DNA of 6,439 bases, taken from Pseudomonadota bacterium (lineage in GTDB: Bacteria > Pseudomonadota > Alphaproteobacteria > Rhizobiales > Rhizobiaceae). The notes beneath the pieces are model-generated. The model had not been told where the DNA came from and did no database searches. It saw nothing but the letters and a program-made list of their open reading frames with translations. Made by a program: the position numbers and the translations under genes. Each line of letters begins with the position of its first letter. Within the stretch, counting starts at the first letter, position 1. The stretch lies in the NCBI GenBank assembly GCA_023390055.1, contig JAEWDP010000138.1, positions 1 through 6,439 of the forward strand, in the 5' to 3' direction. Positions 6,390-6,439 of this stretch are shown one piece after another.

Positions 6390-6439
6390 ATGAGTGGTAC
6401 CCTCGTCCTCGTTCGCCACGGCCAGAGCGAATGGAACCT
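6390..6439 (+). CDS. gpmA: 2,3-bisphosphoglycerate-dependent phosphoglycerate mutase (partial, only the N-terminus)
   Basis: Only 16 full codons are visible: MSGTLVLVRHGQSEWN. The RHGQSEWN motif is the hallmark of the histidine phosphatase superfamily, with H10 as the phospho-acceptor histidine. The MSGTLVLVRHGQS start is typical of the dPGM enzyme that interconverts 3- and 2-phosphoglycerate in lower glycolysis. Position directly after dapB fits the dapB-gpmA pair I recall from rhizobia. Other members of the superfamily share RHG, so the identity rests on the flanking residues and context; the rest of the gene is past the right edge. Confidence 0.88.
   Translation, partial: MSGTLVLVRHGQSEWN

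Noticed and set aside
1..6439. Mobile element, CRISPR array, toxin-antitoxin or defence genes
   Set aside because: All coding space is accounted for by recognisable housekeeping genes, and no terminal inverted repeats, spaced repeats or transposase motifs are visible.

Overview
The window looks like ordinary chromosomal DNA of an alphaproteobacterium, most likely of the order Hyphomicrobiales (Rhizobiaceae or a near relative). This rests on the moderately high GC content, the protein sequences, and a gene order (YejA-type binding protein, mepA, mgsA, glk, ABC exporter, dapB, gpmA) that I recall from rhizobial and related chromosomes. No search was run, so genus is not assigned. I see no tRNA or rRNA gene, CRISPR array, insertion sequence, integrase or phage gene.

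Layout. Bases 1-858 hold, on the minus strand, the N-terminal part of a periplasmic binding protein of the YejA/OppA type; its C-terminus lies beyond the left edge. A divergent intergenic region follows. From about 1050 everything is on the plus strand: mepA (peptidoglycan endopeptidase), mgsA (methylglyoxal synthase), glk (glucokinase), an MsbA-like ABC exporter half-transporter, dapB (dihydrodipicolinate reductase) and the first 16 codons of gpmA (phosphoglycerate mutase), cut by the right edge. The gaps are 73, 15, 165, 20 and 18 bases with no convincing intrinsic terminator, so mgsA-glk and exporter-dapB-gpmA look like co-transcribed units, perhaps all one operon.

How the genes fit together. 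Two themes run through the block. The first is central carbon flow: glk phosphorylates glucose at the entry of sugar catabolism, mgsA drains dihydroxyacetone phosphate into methylglyoxal, and gpmA works in lower glycolysis. The second is the cell envelope: dapB makes the precursor of meso-diaminopimelate, MepA cuts diaminopimelate-containing cross-links, and the exporter is of the lipid-flippase-like type. The YejA-type protein would feed a peptide importer.

Points worth a second look are the apparent TTG start codons of mgsA and the exporter, matching three-codon ORFs that overlap the starts of dapB and gpmA, an extra C-terminal tail on MepA, and a GC-rich hairpin before the exporter gene. 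I found no evidence of an undescribed multi-gene system; the window is mainly well-known core genes.
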